The notes below the pieces were generated by a model. That model made no database searches and was not told the DNA's origin. It saw only the letters and a program-made list of their open reading frames with translations. A program made the position numbers and the translations under genes. A stretch of DNA of 64,000 bases from Luteimicrobium xylanilyticum (GTDB lineage Bacteria > Actinomycetota > Actinomycetes > Actinomycetales > Cellulomonadaceae), in NCBI RefSeq assembly GCF_009429125.1, contig NZ_CP045529.1, positions 2,852,001 to 2,916,000 on the forward strand, read 5' to 3'. Of the stretch, positions 1-10,532 are shown in pieces (within the stretch, counting starts at the first letter, position 1; each line of letters begins with the position of its first letter).

Positions 1-492
1 CGAGCGCCCCGGCGCCCCGGTGGGGCCCCAGACAGCCACGACGCTCCCGGCGCGTCGCACGACGGGCGCCTCGTCGAGCCGGGGCATCGCACCCGTCTCG
101 GGGCGGGCGGGGTCGCGCAGGGCGTCGCGAACGGTCCCGGCGAGCGTCGCGCCGTCGGCGAGCGCCGTCGTGAGGGCGAGGAGCCGGTCGGGACCGAGGG
201 CGCGGACGCGCTGCTCCTCGTGCGCGGTGTCGTCGTGCAGCACGACGACCCGCACCCCGGCCTCGTGGAGCGCCGCGACTGCGGACCGGTCGAGCCCGGT
301 CAGGTCGCTCGACACGACGGCCACGGCGCCGAGACCGGCCGCCGACGCGGCGAGGAGCTCCGCGACGTCGGCGCAGCGCCGGACGACGACCGTGCCGGGG
401 TCGGCAGCGAGAGTCGTGGCGACGCCTGCCTCCGCGGGTCCGCGGACCGCGCAGAGGACGGGGACGGGGGTCGGGTCGGAGAGCGCACTCAC
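1..492 (-). CDS. CpaE/MinD-like P-loop ATPase, pilus-assembly type (partial, runs off the window)
   Basis: The frame starts at a GTG whose first bases overlap the stop of the upstream SAF gene (GTGA overlap) and stays open to base 1, giving 164 codons of an N-terminal part. The first ~140 residues resemble a receiver-like pseudo-domain with alternating hydrophobic strands. The last visible residues, VVAVWGPTGAPGRS, look like the deviant Walker A of CpaE/MinD-type ATPases after a hydrophobic strand. Such proteins accompany SAF/RcpC proteins in Flp/Tad pilus loci and localise the secretion apparatus. The assignment rests on the P-loop and the neighbour; the catalytic remainder lies outside the window. 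Confidence 0.7.
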   Translation of the reverse strand, partial: MSALSDPTPVPVLCAVRGPAEAGVATTLAADPGTVVVRRCADVAELLAASAAGLGAVAVVSSDLTGLDRSAVAALHEAGVRVVVLHDDTAHEEQRVRALGPDRLLALTTALADGATLAGTVRDALRDPARPETGAMPRLDEAPVVRRAGSVVAVWGPTGAPGRS

Positions 493-1166
493 CGGGCGCC
501 GCCGGGCACGACGGTGACGGTGCCGTCGGCAGCGAGCGCCGCGAGGACGGTGGGCAGGTCGTCCTGGGGCACGAGGACCTGGACGGTGGTCTGGCCTCCG
601 CCGACGAGGCTCGAGCCGGGCTCGTCGACCTGGGCGACGACGGCGCTCTCCGTGATCCGTCGCGGCGCGGCCGCGGCGTCGGAGCCAGCCGCGCCGGTGG
701 CCGCCTTGGGCACGAACCACACGTCGACCGTGGAGCCGGCCTCGACGCGGTCGGAGAGCGTGCCGCCCACCGGCACGGCGACGGTGCGGACGTGGACGTC
801 GGAGGCCTTGCCCAGCACGGCCCGCGGCAGGAGCTCGCCCGAGCGCACGACACCGGTCACGACGGTCCCGGCGGCGAGCCCGCCGCCCTCGGGGGCAAGG
901 TAACGGGCCGCCTCGCCCCCGAGGTTGACGTCGACGACGCGCAGGTCGGAGGCGGCGACGGCGTCGCCCGGCACCAGGTCGTGCGCGGCGACGTACACCG
1001 GCGCGGTGTCGCGTGCCGAGGACACGACGGTCGCCCCGAGCGCGACGGAGCCCGCGACGAGGGCGCACCCGACGAGGAGCCTCGGGTCGCGCCAGGTCGG
1101 ACGGCGCAGCCGCGGGGCGACCGGGGCCGGGAGCTGTTCGAGGGTCGGCCGGAGGGTCGTCGTCAT
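489..1166 (-). CDS. SAF-domain (CpaB/RcpC-like) membrane-anchored protein
   Basis: 225 aa. The start is ATG at 1166 with AAGGAG about 10 nt upstream; a longer upstream reading has no ribosome site. A short cytoplasmic, Pro/Arg-rich N-terminus is followed by one membrane helix (about residues 29-49). A SAF-type segment follows (about 55-120, with DLVPGDAVAASDLRVVDV), then a Val/Thr-rich extracytoplasmic part. SAF proteins of the CpaB/RcpC group work in Flp pilus assembly in the periplasm or wall zone. The gene overlaps the following CpaE-like ATPase gene by 4 nt, so the two are translationally coupled. The exact role in this organism is inferred from neighbourhood. Confidence 0.75.
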   Translation of the reverse strand: MTTTLRPTLEQLPAPVAPRLRRPTWRDPRLLVGCALVAGSVALGATVVSSARDTAPVYVAAHDLVPGDAVAASDLRVVDVNLGGEAARYLAPEGGGLAAGTVVTGVVRSGELLPRAVLGKASDVHVRTVAVPVGGTLSDRVEAGSTVDVWFVPKAATGAAGSDAAAAPRRITESAVVAQVDEPGSSLVGGGQTTVQVLVPQDDLPTVLAALAADGTVTVVPGGAR

Positions 1167-1330
1167 CGTCGGTCCGTCTCCTTGGGGAGGTCGTGGGGGT
1201 GGTCTGCCGGGTGGGGTCCGATCGCGCCGGGCAGGACGCAGTCTCTCGCGTACCGGCGCATCACGGCCGGGTCGCCTGCGGTTCTGTGGACAACGGGCCC
1301 GGGGCAAGGTCCGCGTGCCAGACTCAGGTC

Positions 1331-1552
1331 ATGGCTTCCCGGTTCCTCACGCTCGCCGACGTGATGGAGGTGCTGAACATCTCCTCGGCGCAGGCGTACG
1401 CCCTCGTCCGGTCGGGGGACCTGCCCGCGATCCAGGTCGGCGGACGCGGTCAGTGGCGGGTCGAGGCGACCGTGCTCGAGGAGTACATCCAGCACCAGTA
1501 CGCGCAGACGCGGGCACGGATCGACGCCGGCACGCTCGACGAGCGCGCCTGA
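1331..1552 (+). CDS. Small helix-turn-helix (excisionase/MerR-like) DNA-binding protein
   Basis: 73 aa. Nearly the whole protein is one winged-helix/excisionase-type HTH: FLTLADVMEVLNISSAQAYA forms the recognition unit, followed by LVRSGDLPAIQVGGRGQWRV (wing) and VLEEYIQHQYA (closing helix). Proteins of this kind sit beside the SAF/CpaE locus in related actinobacteria and are expected to be transcription factors; no recombinase is adjacent, so a phage excisionase role is unlikely. The start is the ATG at 1331; no strong Shine-Dalgarno site is visible. It is transcribed away from the SAF gene, leaving a 164-bp divergent spacer. Confidence 0.75.
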   Translation: MASRFLTLADVMEVLNISSAQAYALVRSGDLPAIQVGGRGQWRVEATVLEEYIQHQYAQTRARIDAGTLDERA

Positions 1553-1586
1553 CCGTCGTTGATCCCCCTGCTGCGGCGTCACGTGG

Positions 1587-2216
1587 TCAGACCACCTCGC
1601 TGACGCACAGCACCCGGTCGAGCGGGACCGCGGTCGTGGCCGGTCGCTGCGGACGCCCCCAGCCACCGAGGTCGGCCTGCCCGGGTCCGTGGCCGCCGGT
1701 GTCGTGGCCGCCGGTGTCGTCGAGCTCGACGTAGTCCTTGCCGACGCGGGCGATCCGTCCGGCGACCGTGCCGGCACGCGTCCGCACGAGCACGCGCACG
1801 CGGTCACGGGCGAGCGCCCGGAGCGCCGGGGCGAGTCCCAGACGGCGCTCGACGACGCCCGCACCGGGGGCCGCCAACGGCGCCGCGCCCTGGACCCACG
1901 CGACCGCGCGGAGCGGGACGAGGTGGCGGCGCACGCCTTCCTCGAGCTCGAACCAGTGCTCCGCAGCGGAGGCGACGCGGCCGCGGACGAGCGTGCCGTC
2001 GTCGAGCGCGACCGTCATGAGCGACCCGCCGGAGGCGCGCAGCCGCGCACCGAGCGCGACGGCCGCGTGCTCGGCCCGGGTGAGGTCCTCGACGCGGGCG
2101 TCGAGCTCGCTGCGGGTCATGGCGGCGAGCTGCGCCTCCATGTCCTCGAACAGGTCGTCCCAGCGCACGCGCCACAGGGTGCACGAGTAACGGATCTCTC
2201 GGTCGCGCTCGTCCAC
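1587..2216 (-). CDS. Conserved actinobacterial protein of unknown function
   Basis: 209 aa, GTG start at 2216 with AGAGGTG about 11 nt upstream. I do not recognise a named family. An N-terminal acidic stretch (WDDLFEDMEAQLAAMTRSELDARVEDLTRAEHA split over about residues 18-50) looks helical. Two similar small beta-barrel-like halves follow: LMTVALDDGTLVRGRVASA and VRVLVRTRAGTVAGRIARVGKDYVEL, each with the pattern of an Sm/Hfq-like or SH3-like fold. The C-terminus is Gly/His-rich and disordered. There is no signal peptide or membrane segment. It is convergent with the HTH gene and divergent from the LysM gene. Confidence 0.7.
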   Translation of the reverse strand: MDERDREIRYSCTLWRVRWDDLFEDMEAQLAAMTRSELDARVEDLTRAEHAAVALGARLRASGGSLMTVALDDGTLVRGRVASAAEHWFELEEGVRRHLVPLRAVAWVQGAAPLAAPGAGVVERRLGLAPALRALARDRVRVLVRTRAGTVAGRIARVGKDYVELDDTGGHDTGGHGPGQADLGGWGRPQRPATTAVPLDRVLCVSEVV

Positions 2217-2232
2217 ATGGCGAACACACCTC

Positions 2233-2261
2233 TTGACCCGAGCCCATCATTCGGCTTTGAT
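2233..2261 (+). promoter_or_regulatory. Sigma-70-type promoter for the LysM-protein gene
   Basis: TTGACC (2233-2238), 17-bp spacer, TTTGAT (2256-2261). It lies in the divergent spacer, 65 bp before the start at 2326, and is the best -35/-10 pair there. Predicted transcription begins near 2268. Confidence 0.5.
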
Positions 2262-2271
2262 CGACGCCAGG

Positions 2272-2291
2272 CGACACCAAACGACACCAAA
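2272..2291. repeat. Tandem 10-bp repeat inside an inverted repeat, possible operator
   Basis: CGACACCAAA occurs twice with no gap (2272-2281, 2282-2291), exactly one DNA turn apart. TGATCG (2258-2263) and CGATCA (2294-2299) flank the pair as an inverted repeat. It sits at the predicted transcription start of the LysM gene, which suits a repressor site. No regulator can be assigned. Confidence 0.45.
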
Positions 2292-2325
2292 CGCGATCAT
2301 CAGCGACCAGGGGACGGGGATCGAC

Positions 2326-3291
2326 ATGGCCCGCACAGAACAGCGCACCACCGCGGCGGCGCGCGTCGCCGACGGAGCCGGACCCCTCGGGGCACTCGCG
2401 GGGCTCCTGGGGCTCGTCGTCGCGGCCCCCACGCTCGCGGCCTGGCTCGTCGTCGTCACCCACGGGCTCGTCGCGCCGGCGCTGGGGCCGGACCTCGACC
2501 TCGCCTCGCGGCTCGACGTCCTCGGCGTGGAGCGCCTCGTCGCCGTCCCGATCCTCCTCATCGGTGCCGTCGTCGCGGTGCGCCTGACGGTCCACACGCT
2601 CCTCGCGCTCGGCTACGTCGCCGCCGCCCGTGCCGGGCGGCCGCTCCCCCGGCTCCGGAGCGTCGTCGCGCGGCGGGCGCCCGTCCTGGTCCGCGCGCTC
2701 GCGCGACGCGCAGTCGGGGCGGGCATGGGCATGGGCATGGGCATGAGCCTCGGGGCCGGGGTCGCGCTCGCCGGGACGGCAGCGGCCGTCACCGCGCCCG
2801 CTGCCATGGCCGCGCCCGCGGCGGTCACGGTCGTCGAGCAGGGCGCTGCAGGGTCAGGCGCCGACGCGGGTACCGATTCCGCCGCGAGCCGGCCCGACGC
2901 CGCGCGGCCGGCGAACGCCCTCGACCTCGGGTGGCACGAGACCGTCACCACACCCGACGACGGCACCCGTCATGCGGCCGCCACGAAGGCCCGCTCGGGC
3001 ACCCAGGCCGCGGCGCTCGACCTCGGCTGGCACCCGCTGGCGGCAGCACGTCCGGCCGCTGCGGCGTCGACCGTCGCACGAGCCACCGACGCGGAACGAC
3101 CCACCCACGTGACCGTCCGCCGCGGCGACTCCCTGTGGGCCGTCGCCGCCGCGCACCTGGGCCCGCACGCGACCGACGCCGAGATCGCCCGCGCGTGGCC
3201 CCGCTGGTACGAGGCCAACAGCCACGTCATCGGCGCCGACCCCGACCTGCTGCTCCCCGGAACCGTGCTCGTCGCACCGGAGCCGGCATGA
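2326..3291 (+). CDS. Membrane-anchored LysM-domain protein
   Basis: 321 aa; ATG at 2326 preceded by GGGGA. Two clear membrane helices (about residues 20-45 and 68-92) are followed by a basic stretch. A Met/Gly-repeat hydrophobic segment (GMGMGMGMSLGAGVALAG, about 130-150) may be a third helix or a signal-anchor. An Ala/Asp-rich low-complexity linker contains the motif ALDLGWH twice. The C-terminus is a LysM module (about 267-320, THVTVRRGDSLWAVAAAHLG), expected to bind peptidoglycan or chitin-like glycans outside the membrane. It ends in ATGA, touching a possible in-frame start of the next gene, so the two are probably one operon. Confidence 0.85.
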   Translation: MARTEQRTTAAARVADGAGPLGALAGLLGLVVAAPTLAAWLVVVTHGLVAPALGPDLDLASRLDVLGVERLVAVPILLIGAVVAVRLTVHTLLALGYVAAARAGRPLPRLRSVVARRAPVLVRALARRAVGAGMGMGMGMSLGAGVALAGTAAAVTAPAAMAAPAAVTVVEQGAAGSGADAGTDSAASRPDAARPANALDLGWHETVTTPDDGTRHAAATKARSGTQAAALDLGWHPLAAARPAAAASTVARATDAERPTHVTVRRGDSLWAVAAAHLGPHATDAEIARAWPRWYEANSHVIGADPDLLLPGTVLVAPEPA

Positions 3292-3362
3292 CCCGCCCGC
3301 CGGGCGGCAGCGACCGCCCCCACGACCCGACCCACGAGACGCTCGCCCCGAAGGAGACCGCG

Positions 3363-3980
3363 ATGACCGCTCTCGCCGCACCCGCCCACCCCGCCCGCGC
3401 CGTCCGCAACCCGGGCCGACCCACCCACCCGCGTGGCAGCGGTGTGCGGGTGCGCGCGACGCCCGCCCCGCGGCGCGGCGACCTCCTCGACGCGGAGCCC
3501 GTCCCCGTCGTGCCTCTCGTGCGCGTGAGCGGCCCGCGCGTCGTCGCCGACCTCGACGAGCTCGCCGACCGCGCCCGACGGCTCACGTCCGACGCGCCGC
3601 TCCATCCCCTTCCCGTGGCGTCCACCGGCTCGGTGGACGGCGAGCCGGAGCTCACCGACCCGACCCGCCTGTGCTGCGCCGTCGTGCGGGGAGCCGTCGA
3701 GGTCGCCCGCGGCGACCGACCGGTCGCCCAGCTCGCGCGCTGGGTCAGCCCGACCGTGCTCGACGCGCTCGGCACGCGCGCGGCGCTGGTGCGCGGCCTG
3801 CCCCGCCCTACCCGGGTGCCCCGGCCCGCCCTCGTCCGTCGGGCGCGGGTCGTCCGGCTGGGCCCGACGGTCGCCGAGGCGAGCGTCGTCGTCGAGGACG
3901 TCGACCGGGTCCGCGCGGCGGCGCTCCGCGTCGAGGCGCACCGCGGGCAGTGGCGGGTCGTGGCGCTCGAGATCGGCTGA
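3363..3980 (+). CDS. Rv3235-family protein
   Basis: 205 aa. ATG at 3363 is chosen because AAGGAG lies 8 nt upstream; a start at 3288 overlapping the LysM gene is possible but has no ribosome site. The N-terminal ~50 residues are basic and Pro-rich. The conserved domain (about 95-205) includes LCCAVVRGAVEVARGDRPVAQLARWVSP and ends in GQWRVVALEIG. The Rv3235 family sits next to secA in many actinobacteria; its function is not established. There is no membrane segment. The stop is followed by a strong hairpin, so transcription of this short operon ends there. Confidence 0.75.
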   Translation: MTALAAPAHPARAVRNPGRPTHPRGSGVRVRATPAPRRGDLLDAEPVPVVPLVRVSGPRVVADLDELADRARRLTSDAPLHPLPVASTGSVDGEPELTDPTRLCCAVVRGAVEVARGDRPVAQLARWVSPTVLDALGTRAALVRGLPRPTRVPRPALVRRARVVRLGPTVAEASVVVEDVDRVRAAALRVEAHRGQWRVVALEIG

Positions 3981-4015
3981 CCCCGGGGAGCTCTGTCGGC
4001 CGGGGCGCGAACGAC

Positions 4016-4049
4016 GACGGCGCCGGGACCCGCAGGTCCCGGCGCCGTC
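4016..4049. terminator. Bidirectional hairpin terminator between the Rv3235-family gene and secA
   Basis: A perfect 15-bp stem (GACGGCGCCGGGACC at 4016-4030 with its complement at 4035-4049) has a 4-nt loop. It lies between two convergent genes. There is no U tract, as is usual in high-GC actinobacteria. Confidence 0.8.
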
Positions 4050-4099
4050 CTCATGTCCCGGCCGTCAGGTCCCGGCCGTCAGGTCGGGACCGCGGGGGC

Positions 4100-7063
<2,964 letters not shown>

Positions 7064-7378
7064 GCACGTCTCCGTTCGGTGGGACCCCGGCCGGGCGGCC
7101 GGGAGTCGGCGCCCTCCACCACGAGGGTGCACCGCGGGACCATCGTAGGCGCAAAGCCTGGACTCCTTCTGCGCGTTCCCGCAGGGCGAACCCCCGCCGA
7201 CGGCGACGCCCGGTTCGCCGACGGTGCCGCTCCTCGGCTGAGCTCTTCACCATGCGATCGGACACCGCCCGCCCCGCCGACCATGCGAACGGACACCTCC
7301 CCGACGCCGGACGGGGGTGCGGTCGCATGCTCGGCACGAGCGGCGGTGGATGACCAGAGCGTCGGCACGAAGGCGCGC
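7064..7378 (-). promoter_or_regulatory. secA upstream region with candidate -10 and an 18-bp direct repeat
   Basis: This 315-bp gap carries no gene. On the minus strand TACGAT (7142-7147 as ATCGTA) is a good -10 about 80 nt before secA, without a convincing -35. Further upstream ACCATGCGATCGGACACC (7249-7266) recurs at 7280-7297 with one difference, 31 bp apart. The repeat could be an activator site, or a relic. Confidence 0.4.
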
Positions 7379-8611
7379 TCAGCGCGCGCTCCGCACCCCC
7401 GCGAGCGCCGGGGCCAGCGCGCCGGCGGGCTCGACCACCACGTCGTCGAGCCCCAGCCAGCCCGCGAGGACGCCCAGCTCCTCGGCGAGCTCGACCGCCG
7501 TGTCGGGGCGGGTGGCGGGCTCGTCGTGGGCCGAGAGGACGCGCAGCACCCCGGCGGCACGGTCCGCCTTGAGGTCGACGCGGGCCGTGATCGCGTCGCC
7601 CTGGAGGAACGGCAGCACGTAGTAGCCGTGCACCCGCTTGGCCGCCGGCACGTAGATCTCGATCCGGTACCGCGTGCCGAACAGCTCCTCGAGGCGGCTG
7701 CGCTCGAACACGAGCGGGTCGAACGGGCTGAGGAGCGTGCGCGCGTCCGCGACGCGCGGGAACGTGGCGTCGCGGTGCGCCCAGACCTGCGCGTCCCAGC
7801 CCCGCACGACGACCGGGCGCAGGACGCCCTCCTCGACGAGGTCCGCGATCGCACGGTCGACGAGCGGGCCGCGCACGCGGTAGTAGTCGGCGAGGTCGCG
7901 GCGCGTGCCCACGCCGTGCGCGCGGGCCGCGATCTCGACGAGCGTGCGGACCTGGTCCTCGGGCGACGGCGTCGGCGCGGCGAGCACCGCGGACGGAAGG
8001 ACCCGCTCCGCCAGGTCGTAGCAGCGCTCGAACGCCGCGTTGCGCCGCGCGGGCAGCACCTCCCCGGTGAAGAACAGCAGCTCGAGCGCACGCTTGGCGA
8101 CGGTCCAGTTCCAGCCCCACGCGTCGCGCGTGCGGGGGTGCTCGTGCTCGAACAGCTCCTGCACCTGGCTCGCCGTCACGGGCCCCGCGTCCGCCACGAC
8201 CTCGCGCACGCGCGCGACGACGTCCGGGTGCTGGTGCACCACCGAGCGAACGTTCCCCCACGCCTCCTTCTCGAAGGAGGCGCGCCGGAAGCCGAGCGCA
8301 GGGAAGAGCTCGACGGGCACGTACGACGCCTCGTGGGCCCACGCCTCCACGACCCGCCGCGGAGCCCGGCCCGACGCGCGGTCCAGCAGCCCGACGTCGT
8401 ACGGACCGAGGCGCGCGTACAACGGGACGAGGTGGGCGCGCGCCAGGACGTTGACGGAGTCGATCTGGAGGACCTGCAGCCGGTCGACCACCCGCTGCAC
8501 CCCCGCCATCGTGACGCGCGCTCCGGGACGGTCCGCGCGCCGTCGGGCCAGGCCCTGCGCGGCGAGCGCGGTCCGCCGCGCCTGGGCGATCGTGATCGTC
8601 TCGGGAGCCAC
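7379..8611 (-). CDS. AlkZ/YcaQ-family winged-helix DNA glycosylase
   Basis: 410 aa; GTG at 8611 gives a start right before the conserved ETITIAQARRTALAAQGL. The family (HTH_42, formerly DUF1006) folds as three winged helices and unhooks alkylated or cross-linked bases. The diagnostic motif is LQIDSVNVLARAHLVPLYAR (about residues 47-66), carrying the QxD catalytic pair typical of the YcaQ branch rather than the QxQ of self-resistance AlkZ. RSRLEELFGTRYRIEIYVPA and RVHGYYVLPFL are further family signatures. Length matches YcaQ (about 400 aa). No antibiotic cluster is nearby, so a general DNA repair role is likely. Confidence 0.85.
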   Translation of the reverse strand: MAPETITIAQARRTALAAQGLARRRADRPGARVTMAGVQRVVDRLQVLQIDSVNVLARAHLVPLYARLGPYDVGLLDRASGRAPRRVVEAWAHEASYVPVELFPALGFRRASFEKEAWGNVRSVVHQHPDVVARVREVVADAGPVTASQVQELFEHEHPRTRDAWGWNWTVAKRALELLFFTGEVLPARRNAAFERCYDLAERVLPSAVLAAPTPSPEDQVRTLVEIAARAHGVGTRRDLADYYRVRGPLVDRAIADLVEEGVLRPVVVRGWDAQVWAHRDATFPRVADARTLLSPFDPLVFERSRLEELFGTRYRIEIYVPAAKRVHGYYVLPFLQGDAITARVDLKADRAAGVLRVLSAHDEPATRPDTAVELAEELGVLAGWLGLDDVVVEPAGALAPALAGVRSAR

Positions 8612-8645
8612 CCGTCCAGCCTGCCCCCGACCACCCACACGCACG

Positions 8646-8682
8646 GGAGCGCCCTCCCGGCGAGTGCTCGGGAGGGCGCTCC
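8646..8682. terminator. Hairpin terminator after hpf
   Basis: A perfect 14-bp stem (GGAGCGCCCTCCCG, 8646-8659, paired with 8669-8682) has a 9-nt loop. It lies just past the hpf stop on the minus strand and upstream of the glycosylase gene. Confidence 0.8.
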
Positions 8683-8696
8683 GCGGTCAGATCAGG

Positions 8697-9326
8697 TCAG
8701 GCGCAGTCGCAGGACGTGTCGAGCTGCACGACGCCGTAGGTCCAGCCGTGCCGCCGGTACGCGACCGACGGACGCTTCGTCTCGCTGTCGACGAAGAGGA
8801 AGAAGTCGTGACCGACCATCTCCATCTCGTACAGCGCGTCGTCCACGGACATCGGCTTCGCCTGGTGCAGCTTCTCGCGGATCACCACCGGCGAGTCGCC
8901 CAGCTCGCGCTCCACCGAGTCCCCCGGGTGCTCCGGGGGCGTGGGGGCCGTCTCCGGCACCTCGGGCTCGGGTATCTGCGACGGCGGCCGGACGTCGACC
9001 GGCGGGTCCACCTGGTGCTGGCGGTGGTCCTTGCGGCGGTCGCGCGCGCGACGCAGCCGTTCGGAGAGCTTGTCGAGGGCGAGGTCGAGCGCGCCGAAGC
9101 GGTCGTCCGCAGCGGCCTCCGCCCGGACCACCGGCCCCTTGTCGCGCACCGTGAGCTCCACGCGCTCCCGCACGCTCGCGAGCCGCGGGTTGTTCTCCCG
9201 CGTCACCTCCACGTCCACGCGCTGCACGGTCGGGGCGAGCTGCTCCACCTTCGCGAGCTTGTCCTCCGCGTGCTGGCGGAAGCGGTCCGCGACCTCGGTG
9301 TGCCGGCCGACGACGACGATCTCCAT
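8697..9326 (-). CDS. hpf: Long-form ribosome hibernation promoting factor
   Basis: 209 aa; ATG at 9326 with GGAGG 5 nt upstream. The N-terminal S30AE domain (about residues 1-100, MEIVVVGRHTEVADRFRQHAE) binds the small subunit decoding region. A variable linker (PPVDVRPPSQIPEPEVPETAP) leads to the C-terminal dimerisation domain (about 150-209, VVIREKLHQAKPMSVDDALYEME and YGVVQLD), which dimerises to make 100S ribosomes. The two-domain length marks the long form used by Gram-positives. It stabilises idle ribosomes in stationary phase. It lies between comFC and secA as in other actinobacteria and ends at its own terminator. The 275-bp upstream gap should hold its promoter; I see no clear one. 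Confidence 0.95.
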   Translation of the reverse strand: MEIVVVGRHTEVADRFRQHAEDKLAKVEQLAPTVQRVDVEVTRENNPRLASVRERVELTVRDKGPVVRAEAAADDRFGALDLALDKLSERLRRARDRRKDHRQHQVDPPVDVRPPSQIPEPEVPETAPTPPEHPGDSVERELGDSPVVIREKLHQAKPMSVDDALYEMEMVGHDFFLFVDSETKRPSVAYRRHGWTYGVVQLDTSCDCA

Positions 9327-9601
9327 GTGAGCCTCCGTGAGGATGGACGCCCGCCGGCCTCTTCTCGGCGGCGGTGCGTCGGTTCGAACTGGTTCGGGCA
9401 CCGCGACGGTGCCAGGTGGGGCATCACCTCCCGACGCTCGTGCTCGGCATCCGGGCCAGGCGCCAGGGGGCACCGACCGATCGCGGTGTCCCACGGGTGC
9501 CGGTTCGTCCCGGACCTGGGGCTCGTTCCCCACCCTAGCCCGGCGGGCGGGACACGTCGCGGGACGAACGCCGCCCCCGGGGTGAACCACCGTGGCCCTC
9601 C

Positions 9602-10450
9602 TCACGTCGTCGACCCGGACGACCGTCCGTCCGGCCTCGGGGTCGCGGCGAGGACGAGCGCTCCGACGACGACGCCCCCTGCCCGCCCGAGCGCGGACTC
9701 GCAGGTGGCGAGCGTCGCGCCCGTCGTCAGGACGTCGTCGACGAGGAGCACGGGGCGTCCCGCGCACCGCTGCGCGGCCCGGCGCGCACGCACGCGGTCC
9801 TGGACGTTCGCGGCGCGGGCGCGGGCCCCGAGCCCCACCTGGTCGCGCCCCCGTCGTTCGGCGAGCGCGTCGACGACGTCCACCCGGCCGAGCGGCACGC
9901 CCGACGACCGCAGCGCGCCCGCCGCACGGACCGCCAGCTCCCGCACGGGGACGCGTCCGCGCGCGAGCCGGGACGCCCACGTCGAGGGGGCGGGCACCAC
10001 GGCGAGACCTGCACCGTCCGCGCGTGGCAGCGCGCCGGCGAGCGCCCGCCCGAGCGGCGCGGCGAGCTCGCGCGCCGCGCGGGCCACGGCATCCCCGAGC
10101 GGTCCGCTCAGGTCCGCCCGGCCACGGTCCTTCCAGCCGACGACGACGCCCCGCACCGCCCCCGCGTACGGCGCGAGCGCCCAGACCGGCAGCAGGGGCT
10201 GCCCGTCGAGGCGGTCGAGCCTCGGTGCCCCCGTCTCGCAGCGGCGCGGCCGCCCGAGGAGCGACGCGCACACGTCGCACAGCGGCACGTCGAGCAGGCC
10301 GCAGCCGGGGCACTCGACCGGCAGCAGCACGCGGCCGACGTCGCGCACGGCCGTGCGGAGAGCGCCGAGCGGGTCTGTCGTGTCAGGTCGCCGAGGCGAG
10401 GCGGGAGCGTGTGGTGTCGTGAGCGTCGGCACCGGCCCACGATCCCCCAC
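9602..10450 (-). CDS. ComF family phosphoribosyltransferase-like protein
   Basis: 282 aa; GTG start at 10450, with a weak ribosome site, so the true start may lie up to ~25 codons downstream. A zinc ribbon (CPGC at 47-50, CDVC at 58-61) is followed by VGWKDRGRADL and a PRTase domain with the PRPP loop VLLVDDVLTTGATL near residue 240. ComFC proteins act in natural transformation in competent bacteria; in actinobacteria the role is not settled. The gene lies between lpqB and hpf, a conserved order. Confidence 0.85.
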   Translation of the reverse strand: MGDRGPVPTLTTPHAPASPRRPDTTDPLGALRTAVRDVGRVLLPVECPGCGLLDVPLCDVCASLLGRPRRCETGAPRLDRLDGQPLLPVWALAPYAGAVRGVVVGWKDRGRADLSGPLGDAVARAARELAAPLGRALAGALPRADGAGLAVVPAPSTWASRLARGRVPVRELAVRAAGALRSSGVPLGRVDVVDALAERRGRDQVGLGARARAANVQDRVRARRAAQRCAGRPVLLVDDVLTTGATLATCESALGRAGGVVVGALVLAATPRPDGRSSGSTT

Positions 10451-10532
10451 CTGGCCCCGGACGAGGGCGCGCTGGACGCCCGCGGTGCGTGACGTCGTCG
10501 TTCACGGGGCTGGGGGTGGCGCCCGACCGGTG

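Noticed and set aside
1331-1552. Phage excisionase
   Set aside because: No integrase, attachment site or phage genes nearby; this HTH type is commonly chromosomal next to pilus loci.
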